42,226 nucleotides of DNA, from the NCBI GenBank assembly GCA_026394495.1, contig JAPKYE010000051.1:1-42226 (forward strand), given 5' to 3'. A program made the position numbers and the translations under genes. Position 1 is the stretch's first letter. Each line of letters opens with the position of its first letter. This DNA comes from Methanobacteriota archaeon. GTDB taxonomy: Archaea; Thermoplasmatota; E2; DHVEG-1. Shown here piece by piece: positions 17,440 to 27,113 of the stretch. The notes below the pieces were generated by a model. That model ran no database searches. It had not been told where the DNA came from and saw only the letters and a list, made by a program, of their open reading frames with translations.

Positions 17440-19464
17440 TTATCTTTTATCAGAAAGAATCTCCCTCAAAGGAATATAGGCAACAAGCACACCAATAAAT
17501 ATCCAAATAAGTAATCCTGGCCACCAAGGCGCAGTACCAAAAACAGTAAGTTGAATACCGGAGACAACAAGAATTGCAACAACCACCCCCATCAATGCTT
17601 CACCGGTGATGAGTCCTGCGGTAAACAGTAGTCCCGTACGTATCGCTTTTTCTTTGGGTTTCACGTCGGTTTGTTTTATGGCAAGCTCCCAGTCACTGAT
17701 CTCTTCGTCGTCTTTTCCATATTTCTTCTGTATATATCGATCGGTGACGTAACGGATGCCGCCCCCTGCGAATATCGGTACCGACAGAGTAAAAGGAAGA
17801 TAAATCCCGATTGCAACAGGAAGAACAGGGAGTTTGATGAGGATTAAGATAAACGCAAGAACCATGCCTGCGATAACAAACGGCCAGATCATATGACCAC
17901 CCAGAACACCTTTCACGATCCCTGCCATGAGAAACGCCTGAGGAGCGGGCAGATTTTTACTCCCAATCGTGAACGCCTGATGAAGAACACCGATGGTTAT
18001 TCCTACGGTGAGTGAAATCGCAACAACGCCAAACATCATCGCGATCTGTAGTTTCTTTGGTGTCGCCCCGATCATCTGACCAGACGCCATGGTTTGTAAA
18101 AGATCACCAGAAATAGATCCACCGATACAAATCACTGCTGAAATGAAGACAACTATTGCCATTCCTTGCAGACCTGTTGCCCCAAGGCCAAGTAGGATTA
18201 GGCTGACTAAAAGAAGTACCACTACAGTTACTCCCGATATTGGACAGTTTGATGAGCCGACAAGACCAGTAAGGTACCCTGCAAGCGCACTTGCGATAAA
18301 CGCTAAACCAATGGTTAGAACTGCCATAAGAATAGAAATGCCAAACATTCCTGAAAGCCACTGATATAAAAGAAAAATCGGGATCATCATGAGTCCGATG
18401 AGGATAAAAACAAGTTTGTAACTTAAATCCTGTTCTGTCCTTTTCTTTGGTGTTGTGGTACTTGTTTTGATGCCGAGAATTGCTTCTTTTATGCTTTCTA
18501 CTAGGTTATTTCGTATGGAGTATACTGCCCAAAGTCCACCGACAAGCATCGCCCCGACACCAATATATCGGATGTATTCGCCCCAGATCTTGAAGAAACC
18601 CCAGATGTGACTACCTAGTGAATAGTCACCGTTTCCAAGGGAAATTGCATCAGAGATCTGCTGAGGCGTAACCGGCATCGGAAGACCTGTTGCAAGAGCA
18701 ATAAGAGGAACAAAGATAATCCAACCGAGTAAACCTCCGACAAAAACAAACGCAGCAATCTTTGGTCCGATGATCCATCCAACTGCAAGCAGGGCTGGAG
18801 AAGTTGCGGTTCCTCCATAGAACCATCCTTCTCGTTCTTTCCCAAAAATCGCGTATTTACCGATACTGACCATACCATCGATCGTGTCCCGAAAAATATT
18901 CAGTGAGAGCTGCCCGAATTTGAATAATGCTGCGATAATTACGCCAAACGCCAGCCAGATGCTTTTTACTCCGCCTTCTTGTTCTTTGTTTTTTCCTGGG
19001 ACCGTTGTTGTTAATACTGCTGCGACGGCTATTCCTTCAGGGAACGGAAGATCGGTTTTCACAACGAGTGCTCTTCGGAGTGGTACGATCCAGAGGACAC
19101 CAAGTAACCCTCCGATTAATGCAATAATAGATGTTTGAATATAGTTGATTTCTGTCCAAACACCTAGGATAATAAGAGCGGGGATGGTGAAAATGACTCC
19201 TGCAGCGATACACTCCCCTGCAGATGCACCCATTGTTGCGACATTTACTTCGAGAATCGTTGGTTTAAATGGCTTCATCAACGCTAACGCAACAACGGCC
19301 CCAGGGATGATCGCAGAAACCGTCATTCCTGCGTATAACCCAAGGTATGCGTTTGCTGCTCCGAGGATGACTGCGAGAAATATTCCTACGAGTACTGCTT
19401 TTAGCGTAAGCTCTGGAATATTTCTTTCCGCAGGTATGTATGATTTGAAGTTTTCTCTCGACAT
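17440..19464 (-). CDS. OPT-family oligopeptide/metal-chelate transporter
   Basis: This 674-residue polytopic membrane protein belongs to the OPT/YSL superfamily, proton-coupled importers of oligopeptides or metal chelates. Family features are the N-terminal LTLKAVLVGIFLAVILGAAN, the Gly-rich YLGLYAGMTVSAIIPGAV, EVNVATMGASAGE, LPFPEGIAVA and GLVGSSNCPISGV, with about 15 hydrophobic segments. In this peptide-rich setting import of peptides released by extracellular proteases is plausible, but the substrate is inferred only. It is divergent from purB; a TATA-like GCTTTTAATA lies about 40 bases before the start. Confidence 0.92.
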   Translation of the reverse strand: MSRENFKSYIPAERNIPELTLKAVLVGIFLAVILGAANAYLGLYAGMTVSAIIPGAVVALALMKPFKPTILEVNVATMGASAGECIAAGVIFTIPALIILGVWTEINYIQTSIIALIGGLLGVLWIVPLRRALVVKTDLPFPEGIAVAAVLTTTVPGKNKEQEGGVKSIWLAFGVIIAALFKFGQLSLNIFRDTIDGMVSIGKYAIFGKEREGWFYGGTATSPALLAVGWIIGPKIAAFVFVGGLLGWIIFVPLIALATGLPMPVTPQQISDAISLGNGDYSLGSHIWGFFKIWGEYIRYIGVGAMLVGGLWAVYSIRNNLVESIKEAILGIKTSTTTPKKRTEQDLSYKLVFILIGLMMIPIFLLYQWLSGMFGISILMAVLTIGLAFIASALAGYLTGLVGSSNCPISGVTVVVLLLVSLILLGLGATGLQGMAIVVFISAVICIGGSISGDLLQTMASGQMIGATPKKLQIAMMFGVVAISLTVGITIGVLHQAFTIGSKNLPAPQAFLMAGIVKGVLGGHMIWPFVIAGMVLAFILILIKLPVLPVAIGIYLPFTLSVPIFAGGGIRYVTDRYIQKKYGKDDEEISDWELAIKQTDVKPKEKAIRTGLLFTAGLITGEALMGVVVAILVVSGIQLTVFGTAPWWPGLLIWIFIGVLVAYIPLREILSDKR

Positions 19465-19625
19465 TTATTACAACTTATACATAATAATAGCATTCTGAGT
19501 ATTAAAAGCTAATGATAGCTGAATTTTATCCTGCAACACCTAAAATACCTCCCCAAAGAGCAATATTTGTTTGATAGTTCAGCCCAAAAAAGACATTAAC
19601 TATAATACCATTCCAGGTGTGAGAG

Positions 19626-20981
19626 ATGAATATGGAGAACCCCGTCTGTCCAATTGATTACCGATACGGAAGAAAAGAACTCAAAGATGTATTCGGCGAA
19701 ACCAGCAAACTTCAATATTTACTCGATGTAGAAGCAACACTCGCCCGCGCCCATGCAAAAATAGGAAACATCCCAAAAAATGCGGCAGAGGAAATCACAA
19801 AAAAAGCAACTGTGAAATATGTGAAAGTAGAGCGCGTCAATGAAATCGAAAAAGAAACACGTCACGACATCATGGCGGTCACCAAAGCATTAAGCGAAGT
19901 TTGCGCAGGGACTGCTGGAAAATATGTACACCTTGGCGCAACCAGTTACGATATCGTTGATACTGCGAATGCGCTGCAATTTGCTCAAGCAACAGCGTTG
20001 ATTTCACAACAGTTAAAAGAACTGCGCAAAACATTGGTTGAACTTGCGAAAACTCATAAACATACGATTATGCTTGGTAGAACCCATGGACAATTCTCCA
20101 TTCCTATCACGTTTGGGTTGAAGATGGCAGTATACGCAATGGAAATCGACCGACAACTTGAACGCATACATGAATGCAAATCCCGTGTTCTTGTCGGAAA
20201 AATGTCTGGTGCTGTTGGCACTGGCGCAGCAATGGGAAAACACATGCTGAAAATCCAGGAACACGTAATGGCGGATCTCAAACTTGGAACCGAGGAAGGA
20301 GCAACACAAATCGTCGGACGAGACCGCTACATCGAACTATTGTCAGTTCTCTCAAATATCGCAACAACCATGGAGAAGTTTTCAACCGAGATCCGAAACC
20401 TGCAACGCAGCGAAATCAATGAAGTCTCCGAAGCATTTGAATCCAAAAAACAAGTAGGATCATCAACGATGCCGCAGAAACAAAACCCGATTGTCTGCGA
20501 GCAAATCTGCGGACTAGCGCGCATCATCCGAAGCTTCATCATTCCTGCATATGAGAATGCGATCCAATGGCATGAACGAGACCTATGCAACTCAGCATCA
20601 GAGCGATTTATTCTCCCCCATTCGTTGATTCTTACAGATTGGATCATCTACCAGATGAACACGGTCTTCAAAAACATAAAAGTAAAACCTGAGAAAATGC
20701 TTGAGAACCTCGAACGATCGCAAGGCCTGCCGATGTCAGAAGCAGTGATGACTAAACTAGTGGAAAAAGGACTTGGTCGTGGAGAGGCACATGAAATACT
20801 CAGGCAAAGCTCACTTAAAGCTGCACAAAACAATATACATTTACGAACCGTTCTCGCAACAGAAAAAACCATATCAAAACTTCTCAGTAAAAAAGAACTC
20901 GATGACGCACTAAACCCAAAGAACTATCTTGGGTCTTCTGAACAGATTATTGAAATGATAATAAAAAAACTCTCACGATAA
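19626..20981 (+). CDS. purB: Adenylosuccinate lyase
   Basis: This 451-residue enzyme of the fumarase/aspartase superfamily catalyses two fumarate-releasing steps of purine synthesis (SAICAR to AICAR and adenylosuccinate to AMP). Seen motifs are the substrate-binding RTHGQFSIPITFG, the catalytic-loop signature GSSTMPQKQNP starting at residue 278, and TRHDIMAV near the N-terminus. The length is typical. An AGGTGTGAG ribosome binding site lies just before the ATG; the next in-frame ATG is two codons later. tyrS follows after 18 bases. Confidence 0.95.
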   Translation: MNMENPVCPIDYRYGRKELKDVFGETSKLQYLLDVEATLARAHAKIGNIPKNAAEEITKKATVKYVKVERVNEIEKETRHDIMAVTKALSEVCAGTAGKYVHLGATSYDIVDTANALQFAQATALISQQLKELRKTLVELAKTHKHTIMLGRTHGQFSIPITFGLKMAVYAMEIDRQLERIHECKSRVLVGKMSGAVGTGAAMGKHMLKIQEHVMADLKLGTEEGATQIVGRDRYIELLSVLSNIATTMEKFSTEIRNLQRSEINEVSEAFESKKQVGSSTMPQKQNPIVCEQICGLARIIRSFIIPAYENAIQWHERDLCNSASERFILPHSLILTDWIIYQMNTVFKNIKVKPEKMLENLERSQGLPMSEAVMTKLVEKGLGRGEAHEILRQSSLKAAQNNIHLRTVLATEKTISKLLSKKELDDALNPKNYLGSSEQIIEMIIKKLSR

Positions 20982-20999
20982 ACACACGGGGAACATAAG

Positions 21000-22040
21000 A
21001 TGGAGAAACTGGATAAACTAACCACAAACGCAGAAGAAGTTGTAACAATTGAAGAACTGAAAACAATGTTGCAGAAACCCAGACCACGAGGATATATCGG
21101 GTTTGAACCATCAGGAACCGTTCATCTGGGATGGAAGATTTGTACAAATAAAATCATTGATTTTCTTGACGCAGGATTTGAGTTTGTGATTCTCCTTGCA
21201 GATTGGCATGCAGCGATCAACGATAAACTCGATGGAGACCTAAAAAAAATAAAACTCTGTGGAAAATACATGGAGGATTGTTTCGCTGCGATGGGCGTTG
21301 ACACAAACAAGGTTACGTTTGTGTACGCAAGTGACTATGTGAACGACCCGAAATATTGGGAGCTTGTGCTCAAAACCGCAAAAGCGACATCAGTTGCCCG
21401 TGTGAAACGCGCGATGGATATCATGGGACGATCAGAAGACGAAGCAGATAAGGATTTATCCAAGATGTTTTACCCAGCAATGCAAGTATCTGATATTTTT
21501 TATCTGAAGGTAGATGTTGCATACGGTGGAATGGATCAACGTCATGCACATATGCTTGCACGCGACGTCTCAAAAAAACTTGGGTTGAAACCACCAGTTG
21601 CATTACACACCCCCTTACTCACAGGTTTACAAGCAGGCAGCAGAATGAACCCCATTGAAGTAAAGATGAGCAAGAGCAAACCAGAGTCAATGATCTCGAT
21701 TCATGATACTCCCGAGGCTGTGAAGAAGAAGCTGAGTAAAGCATTCTGCCCTGAAAAAGAATTACTAGGAAACCCGGTGCTTGAGATATGCAAATATGTG
21801 GTGTTCCCGGAACTAAAAAACGAATCTTTTATAATCGAACGACCTGAGAAATTTGGTGGAAAACTATCGTTTGCCACCTACAATGATCTCGAACAAGCCT
21901 ATATTGCGGGTTTACATCCGCTTGATCTAAAGAACGCAACCGCATCATACATCAACAGGATTCTTGAGCCGATACGAAAATATTTTGAGAGCCATCCGGA
22001 GAATTATACTGCGCTGAAGCAGGTAGGCATCCTTCAATGA
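21000..22040 (+). CDS. tyrS: Tyrosyl-tRNA synthetase, archaeal type
   Basis: This 346-residue class I aminoacyl-tRNA synthetase attaches tyrosine to tRNA-Tyr. The HIGH-like motif is GFEPSGTVHLGW (34-45) and the KMSKS loop is at 222-226 with KSKPES following. GMDQRHAHMLARD matches the tyrosine-binding helix. The compact length without a bacterial S4-like C-terminal domain, and the GFEPSG motif, mark the archaeal/eukaryotic form. It sits in a purB-tyrS-acetyltransferase unit, with GGGGAAC upstream as ribosome binding site. Confidence 0.95.
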   Translation: MEKLDKLTTNAEEVVTIEELKTMLQKPRPRGYIGFEPSGTVHLGWKICTNKIIDFLDAGFEFVILLADWHAAINDKLDGDLKKIKLCGKYMEDCFAAMGVDTNKVTFVYASDYVNDPKYWELVLKTAKATSVARVKRAMDIMGRSEDEADKDLSKMFYPAMQVSDIFYLKVDVAYGGMDQRHAHMLARDVSKKLGLKPPVALHTPLLTGLQAGSRMNPIEVKMSKSKPESMISIHDTPEAVKKKLSKAFCPEKELLGNPVLEICKYVVFPELKNESFIIERPEKFGGKLSFATYNDLEQAYIAGLHPLDLKNATASYINRILEPIRKYFESHPENYTALKQVGILQ

Positions 22041-22504
22041 ATGTTACCGCAGCAAGGGATGAACATATTCCACAGATTGTCGAACTGTGGAAGGACCTTA
22101 TGGATCTTCATAAGAAGTTTGATCCGTTTTTTTCTAGGCGTGCAGACGGCGACATTCGATTTACAGAGTTTGTGAAAAAATCAATCTCATCGATGGATGA
22201 ACATGTTGTTGTTGCTATTGAAGAAGGGCGTATGGTTGGGTATTGTCTGGGGTCGATTGCGACGCATCCGCCAGTGTTTCTCGTAGAAAAATATGGATAT
22301 ATTTTCGATATGATGGTTGACCCGTTGTATCGCAGGCAACATGTGGGAACAGAGTTGGTGAATGCGATGATTCTTTGGTTTTCTTCTCATGGAATACAAC
22401 GATTTGAGTTGAATGTCGCAGTAAAAAACAAACACGGAAAACGATTTTGGAAAAAACAAGGATTTCGAGAATATATGCGGGTGATGTATCTTGAAAAAAG
22501 TTAA
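22037..22504 (+). CDS. GNAT-family N-acetyltransferase
   Basis: This 155-residue GNAT protein would transfer an acetyl group from acetyl-CoA to an amine. The acetyl-CoA-binding region reads VDPLYRRQHVGTELVNAM, and the end FELNVAVKNKHGKRFWKKQG is typical of the superfamily. The start ATGA overlaps the tyrS stop by four bases, so it is translationally coupled. The acceptor substrate is unknown; position alone does not tie it to tRNA charging. Confidence 0.85.
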   Translation: MNVTAARDEHIPQIVELWKDLMDLHKKFDPFFSRRADGDIRFTEFVKKSISSMDEHVVVAIEEGRMVGYCLGSIATHPPVFLVEKYGYIFDMMVDPLYRRQHVGTELVNAMILWFSSHGIQRFELNVAVKNKHGKRFWKKQGFREYMRVMYLEKS

Positions 22505-22573
22505 GGTGTTTGCAATAGAGGGATTGTCTCTCATCAGGGTATATTTAAATATCGTTTTATTTTACATTACTGC

Positions 22574-23140
22574 ATGATCCTTACAATTGTTGCGATGGCA
22601 ATAGGAATTATTGCGATTGTTTTAGCGATTGTGCTTGTGGTGTTTTATAACAAGTTTCAGGTGTTGAAAAATGGTTCAGAGGCAGGATTAAGTCAGATTA
22701 AGGTTGCGTTGAAGAAACGACTTGATCTTATTTCGCAGTTAGTAGAGATTGTAAAAAGCTATGCTGCGTTTGAACGTGGGGTTTTTGAAAAAATCACAGA
22801 ACTACGCAGCCGACTTTCCGAGACAGCTTCTGCAGAGCATGTGCGCACAATTGATGAACAATCAAAAAACATCCTTGATAAAATCATGGTGATGGTGGAA
22901 AACTATCCGAATTTGAAGGCATCTGAAAATGTCACACAACTCATGAGTACGGTAACTGATGTTGAAGACGAGATTGCACGACAACGATACACCTACAATA
23001 ATATCGTTCAGGATTATAACACCCGACGAGAGACGTTTCCATCAAATATGGTCGCCAGGATGTTTACATTCAAGAAACTAGAGTATCTGCAGTTTGAGGA
23101 TGCCGTGAACACAAGACCTGATGGAAAGTGGAATTCATGA
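22574..23140 (+). CDS. lemA: LemA-family membrane protein
   Basis: This 188-residue protein has one N-terminal membrane helix (LTIVAMAIGIIAIVLAIVLV) followed by a helical domain with the family sequence KNGSEAGLSQIKVALKKRLD, then ENYPNLKASENV and YNTRRETFPSN. LemA proteins are membrane-anchored helical bundles of unclear function. A TATA box (TATATTTAAATA) ends about 22 bases before the ATG, so the transcript is probably leaderless. It overlaps the DUF2207 gene by 13 bases, a pairing known from many genomes. Confidence 0.92.
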   Translation: MILTIVAMAIGIIAIVLAIVLVVFYNKFQVLKNGSEAGLSQIKVALKKRLDLISQLVEIVKSYAAFERGVFEKITELRSRLSETASAEHVRTIDEQSKNILDKIMVMVENYPNLKASENVTQLMSTVTDVEDEIARQRYTYNNIVQDYNTRRETFPSNMVARMFTFKKLEYLQFEDAVNTRPDGKWNS

Positions 23141-24924
23141 GAGAACAAGCGCAGATTGCACTTCTTGCTTTGGTTGTAACAGTATTGGTTTGTACCGGAT
23201 ATGGAATCGTTATTCTTGCACAATCCATCACCGGAGATCTTTACGTTGAAAACTATAAAGCCAAACTTACTCCGAGTGGAACACTGACGGAAACATACGA
23301 ATATACTGTGGGTAGCGACCATAAATATACAATGTTGTATCGGTACTGGGACGATACTGTCACATATACCGGATTGGTTACAATACCTCATATCAAAGTA
23401 ACAAATGTTACTTGTCCGTATATACCCTATATAAAAACATATGATAACCAGGTATGGCTTCCAACAGGGGATAATGACCAGTATCATAACACGATTTTTC
23501 TGAAGGCATATCAGAATGAGATCGGATGCTACAACCCGAATTATTACAACAAAGGAACCTATACTCTTCAGATCACCTATGATTTTGTTCCCCCAGTTCA
23601 ATACGACGGACAATATTATCATGTGAACATCAAATTCTCCCGTAATCATGTCCTGTATCGCCATGTTGAGATCACAATTGATGATCCATCAAACGATATC
23701 GTACAGGTGTTTTCTCATCCTCCGATGGATATTTCAAAAACTAGTTCAGCCTATGTTATCCAGGGGGAAAGCCCACAAAATACATTGCTTGAAGTAGAGA
23801 TTCTTTCGAAAAACATTACCCATGGTGTTTTGCAAAGTGAGACAGAAGTGTACGATAAAACAATATCTGCTAATAATGCATATTCGGGGATATATTCGAC
23901 AATAACGATCTTCAATTACCTTCTCTTTGGTCTCACATTTGGTTTCGCCCTGATCATTGTATGTATTTATTTTATGAAAGGACAGGAAAATCAATACGTA
24001 GTTCCTGAGTATTTGAATTATGTGCCGCATAAACGGAAACCATGGGTTGTAAATCTTATTTTTCATAAAAGCGCAGTGGATTTCAATGAACATGGTTTTT
24101 ATGCGACGCTTCTGGATCTGCATATGCGCAAGATCATCACGATCAAAGAACAATCCGAGTGGGAACATGATCTTGTGATTGAGATTAATAAATACACTGA
24201 ACAATTAGATACATATGAGTTTCGGCTGATTGTATTCCTTCGTAAATGGGCAAAAAACGAAGTGTTTTCTGTAAAAGAATTTGAACAGAGTATCAACCTG
24301 GTAAAAAGTAATTTTACAGTGATACGTGAAATACAAAAAGATATTCAGTTTTTGATGAGACGTACTGATCGATCCGTATGCAAAGATTTTATCAAAAGTG
24401 GCCGAAAAATCCCAGGAGTTCTCGCAGGCATCGGAGCAACATTGTTTGTGCTTTCGTTTATTCTATGTATGAATTTTGGGAACGTATATCCGTTGTTATC
24501 AACAACGTTTACTCTCTCACTTATTTTTATGATGCAAGCAGTAATCACTCTTGTTCCCTCACCAACACTTCTGGGGCAGTGGAAAGAAGAATACTACAAA
24601 GAGAAACTGGAATGGGATTCATTTAAACATTTTCTTTCAGATATGGCACACCTTCAGAAATATTCGATGCAGGATCTTGTTATATGGAAGGAATGGCTCA
24701 TCTATGGAACGACACTTGGTGTTGGAAAAAACGTTGCACATGCAATGAAAGATTTAAACATCGGTCTTGCAGAAGCTGCACTGATACCGGTGATGTATAC
24801 ATCATTTCGCCATGCACATCAAACATTAACAGCTGCATCATCATCTGGATCCGGACATGGCGGAGGAGGTGGCGGGTTTGGTGGCGGCGGTGGATTCGGT
24901 GGTGGCGGGGCTGGGGGAAGATAG
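23128..24924 (+). CDS. DUF2207 membrane protein with glycine-rich tail
   Basis: This 598-residue protein has a membrane segment or signal at residues 7-29, an extracytoplasmic beta-rich domain of about 220 residues, a membrane helix near 260-282 (LLFGLTFGFALIIVCIYF), a cytoplasmic domain with winged-helix-like features, and a helical pair near 427-475. It ends with about 28 residues of mostly Gly and Ser (SSGSGHGGGGGGFGGGGGFG), the hallmark of the family. Such proteins regularly occur next to LemA; the joint role is unknown. The gene starts inside lemA and ends 25 bases from the convergent ABC transporter operon. Confidence 0.88.
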   Translation: MEFMREQAQIALLALVVTVLVCTGYGIVILAQSITGDLYVENYKAKLTPSGTLTETYEYTVGSDHKYTMLYRYWDDTVTYTGLVTIPHIKVTNVTCPYIPYIKTYDNQVWLPTGDNDQYHNTIFLKAYQNEIGCYNPNYYNKGTYTLQITYDFVPPVQYDGQYYHVNIKFSRNHVLYRHVEITIDDPSNDIVQVFSHPPMDISKTSSAYVIQGESPQNTLLEVEILSKNITHGVLQSETEVYDKTISANNAYSGIYSTITIFNYLLFGLTFGFALIIVCIYFMKGQENQYVVPEYLNYVPHKRKPWVVNLIFHKSAVDFNEHGFYATLLDLHMRKIITIKEQSEWEHDLVIEINKYTEQLDTYEFRLIVFLRKWAKNEVFSVKEFEQSINLVKSNFTVIREIQKDIQFLMRRTDRSVCKDFIKSGRKIPGVLAGIGATLFVLSFILCMNFGNVYPLLSTTFTLSLIFMMQAVITLVPSPTLLGQWKEEYYKEKLEWDSFKHFLSDMAHLQKYSMQDLVIWKEWLIYGTTLGVGKNVAHAMKDLNIGLAEAALIPVMYTSFRHAHQTLTAASSSGSGHGGGGGGFGGGGGFGGGGAGGR

Positions 24925-24949
24925 GAACCATAAATTCTTAAGAGTAATA

Positions 24950-25645
24950 TTACGTATTTCGCTGTCCGATGCCTTTTGCAGCTCCAACGCCCGGAATACT
25001 TAGTCGTTTTGCTATTCGATCAATGATTTCAGATGATACGATAGTCAAGACAAGATAGATGATTGCGATCATGGTGAATATCTCCAGATACCGGAATGTA
25101 TGCGCTGCGATGAATTTTCCTTCAGCGGTTAACTCAGTAACCTGGATGATGTAGGCGATTGATGAATACTGAAGAAGATAAATAAATTCATTTGACCACG
25201 AAGGAATAGCGATTCGAAGTGCTTGAGGAAGAACAACGTGTCGAATAGATTGAAGTTTATTCATCCCAAGAGATCGCGCTGCGGTCATCTGCCCGGCTTC
25301 AACAGATTGAATCGCTCCTCTGAGATACTCAGCCTGATATGCACCGCTGTTAATAGAGAGCCCTATTAGCGCAGCCTGTATCGGCGTGAAAATAATACCA
25401 ATAGCAGGGAGACCAAAGTAAATAATGAATAATTGAACTAGTAGCGGTGTGCCTCGGATGATTTCAATGTATCCGACACACAAACCATTGATGATTTTAT
25501 TGCCATATACTCGCCCTAACGCAAGGAGTATACCAAGGAAAAACCCTGCAGCAATTGAGATAAATGTGAGAAGCAGGGTGTAGCCTAAACCGTTTATAAG
25601 ATCTGGTGATGAATCAATGAAAAATTGAGCGAAATCCGTCGTCAT
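24950..25645 (-). CDS. Polar amino acid ABC transporter permease (second)
   Basis: This 231-residue HisMQ-type permease has about five membrane segments. The EAA loop that contacts the ATPase reads GAIQSVEAGQMTAARSLGM, and the N-terminus GLGYTLLLTFISIAAGF is typical. It is the last gene of a four-gene unit, starting 9 bases after the ATPase stop. Two different permeases in one operon suggest a heterodimeric channel, as in histidine and glutamate importers. Confidence 0.92.
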   Translation of the reverse strand: MTTDFAQFFIDSSPDLINGLGYTLLLTFISIAAGFFLGILLALGRVYGNKIINGLCVGYIEIIRGTPLLVQLFIIYFGLPAIGIIFTPIQAALIGLSINSGAYQAEYLRGAIQSVEAGQMTAARSLGMNKLQSIRHVVLPQALRIAIPSWSNEFIYLLQYSSIAYIIQVTELTAEGKFIAAHTFRYLEIFTMIAIIYLVLTIVSSEIIDRIAKRLSIPGVGAAKGIGQRNT

Positions 25646-25654
25646 TTTCTTGCC

Positions 25655-26398
25655 TCAACCGCCTCCATATAGTGCACCGATTCTGCCAAGAAATTCTTTT
25701 GCCCGTTGTGTTTTTGCATTGGTAAACATTTCCTTTGGCGGTCCACTTTCCACGATGACGCCGCCTTCCATGAAAATAATCTCATCAGCAACATTTCGCG
25801 CAAACCCCATCTCATGAGTGACGACCAGCATAGCAACCTTGCCGCAAAGCGATTTCATGACATCAAGAACATCACCGATAAGCTCAGGGTCAAGCGCTGA
25901 TGTTGGTTCATCAAATAAGATGATATCAGGATCCATTGCTAACGCCCTGGCAATGCCCACTCTTTGTTTCTGCCCGCCAGAAAGTTGCGCAGGATATTGT
26001 TTAGTCTGTGCATCTAATCCTACCCTGCAAAGTTCATCCATTGCTCGTTTTCGTGCCGTCTCTTTTTCCATCCCTTTTACCTTTTCTAAACCAATACTGA
26101 CATTTCGCAATGCAGTAAGATGAGTAAAAAGATTGAAATCCTGAAACACAAACCCTATTTTTTCTCTGATTTTATTGATGTTTGTTGCAGGATTAGTGAT
26201 CTCTTCACCATCAAGCCACACCTCACCAGCATCAGGAGGACTCAATTGGTTGATACAGCGAAGAAGCGTACTTTTTCCTGTCCCACTGGGCCCAATGATT
26301 ACTTTTGTCTCTTCTTTTTCCATGGTAAAAGAGACGCCTCTAAGGATTTCATTATCATCATAGGATTTGTGAATGTTTTTTACGTCTAGCATCGCCAT
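25655..26398 (-). CDS. Polar amino acid ABC transporter ATPase (GlnQ-like)
   Basis: This 247-residue ATPase powers import. Walker A is GPSGTGKST, the signature is LSGGQKQR, Walker B is ILFDEPTSALDPE, and the switch histidine is in VVTHEMGFA. The frame extends to a GTG at 26413, but the strong ribosome binding site GGAGGG lies eight bases before the ATG at 26398, and the protein then starts MAMLDVKNIHKSY, as in the family. It lies between the two permease genes with only 9 and 19 bases on either side. Confidence 0.94.
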   Translation of the reverse strand: MAMLDVKNIHKSYDDNEILRGVSFTMEKEETKVIIGPSGTGKSTLLRCINQLSPPDAGEVWLDGEEITNPATNINKIREKIGFVFQDFNLFTHLTALRNVSIGLEKVKGMEKETARKRAMDELCRVGLDAQTKQYPAQLSGGQKQRVGIARALAMDPDIILFDEPTSALDPELIGDVLDVMKSLCGKVAMLVVTHEMGFARNVADEIIFMEGGVIVESGPPKEMFTNAKTQRAKEFLGRIGALYGGG

Positions 26399-26417
26399 TA
26401 CTGCGCCCTCCACTGTT

Positions 26418-27104
26418 TCATCGATGAACCTCCGATTGATAGCCGGCCATCTGGTATCTTTTTTCTACATACCGAAGGGTTTTATTCGCAGAAAAAACAA
26501 GGATAAAATAGATGAGGGCAATGAATAAAAACACGATAAGAACAAGATCGGGGTCTCGTACCTGAATATAACGTGCTTGTCTCATCAGTTCGATAACCCC
26601 AATACCAAAAGCAAGTGATGTATCTTTGAGAAGAATGGTAAATTCATTGGACCATCCTGGAATAGAAAGCCTAAGCACCTGAGGCAGAATTATATACCTA
26701 ATAGCTTTGAATTTTGACATCCCCAGAGCATACGCAGCATTGATTTGTCCTTCAGGAATAGAGTTGATTGCTCCACGATATATCTGTGCTTGATACGCTG
26801 AACTTCTCAAACCAAGACCTAGTATTGCTGCGGTGAATGCATCAAAATTTATACCGATTTGAGGAAGTCCAAAATAAATAAGGAAAAATAACACAAGAAG
26901 CGGTATTCCTCTAATGACTTTCTCATAAATCATTATTATAATGGAAAGAATTCGTGTTCCATAGGAGCGACCTACTGCAAGCAGTACCCCAAGAGACGTC
27001 CCTAAGATGATCCCAAATGCTGTGAGACCTAGTGTATATTTCAGACCATCCATCAATTGAGGTAATGATTCTACCAGCGTGTCAAGCGCCAATGGACCAC
27101 GCAC
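26418..27104 (-). CDS. Polar amino acid ABC transporter permease (first)
   Basis: This 228-residue HisMQ-type permease has the EAA loop GAINSIPEGQINAAYALGM and the conserved QVLRLSIPGWSNEF following it. It shares the fold of the second permease of the operon but differs enough to be a distinct partner. It starts 9 bases after the substrate-binding protein gene. Confidence 0.92.
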   Translation of the reverse strand: MRGPLALDTLVESLPQLMDGLKYTLGLTAFGIILGTSLGVLLAVGRSYGTRILSIIIMIYEKVIRGIPLLVLFFLIYFGLPQIGINFDAFTAAILGLGLRSSAYQAQIYRGAINSIPEGQINAAYALGMSKFKAIRYIILPQVLRLSIPGWSNEFTILLKDTSLAFGIGVIELMRQARYIQVRDPDLVLIVFLFIALIYFILVFSANKTLRYVEKRYQMAGYQSEVHR

Positions 27105-27113
27105 TATCCCTGA

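Noticed and set aside
23014-23664. Long minus-strand frame of 216 codons opposite lemA and the DUF2207 gene
   Set aside because: It is antisense to two clear family members and has no recognisable motif or start signals.
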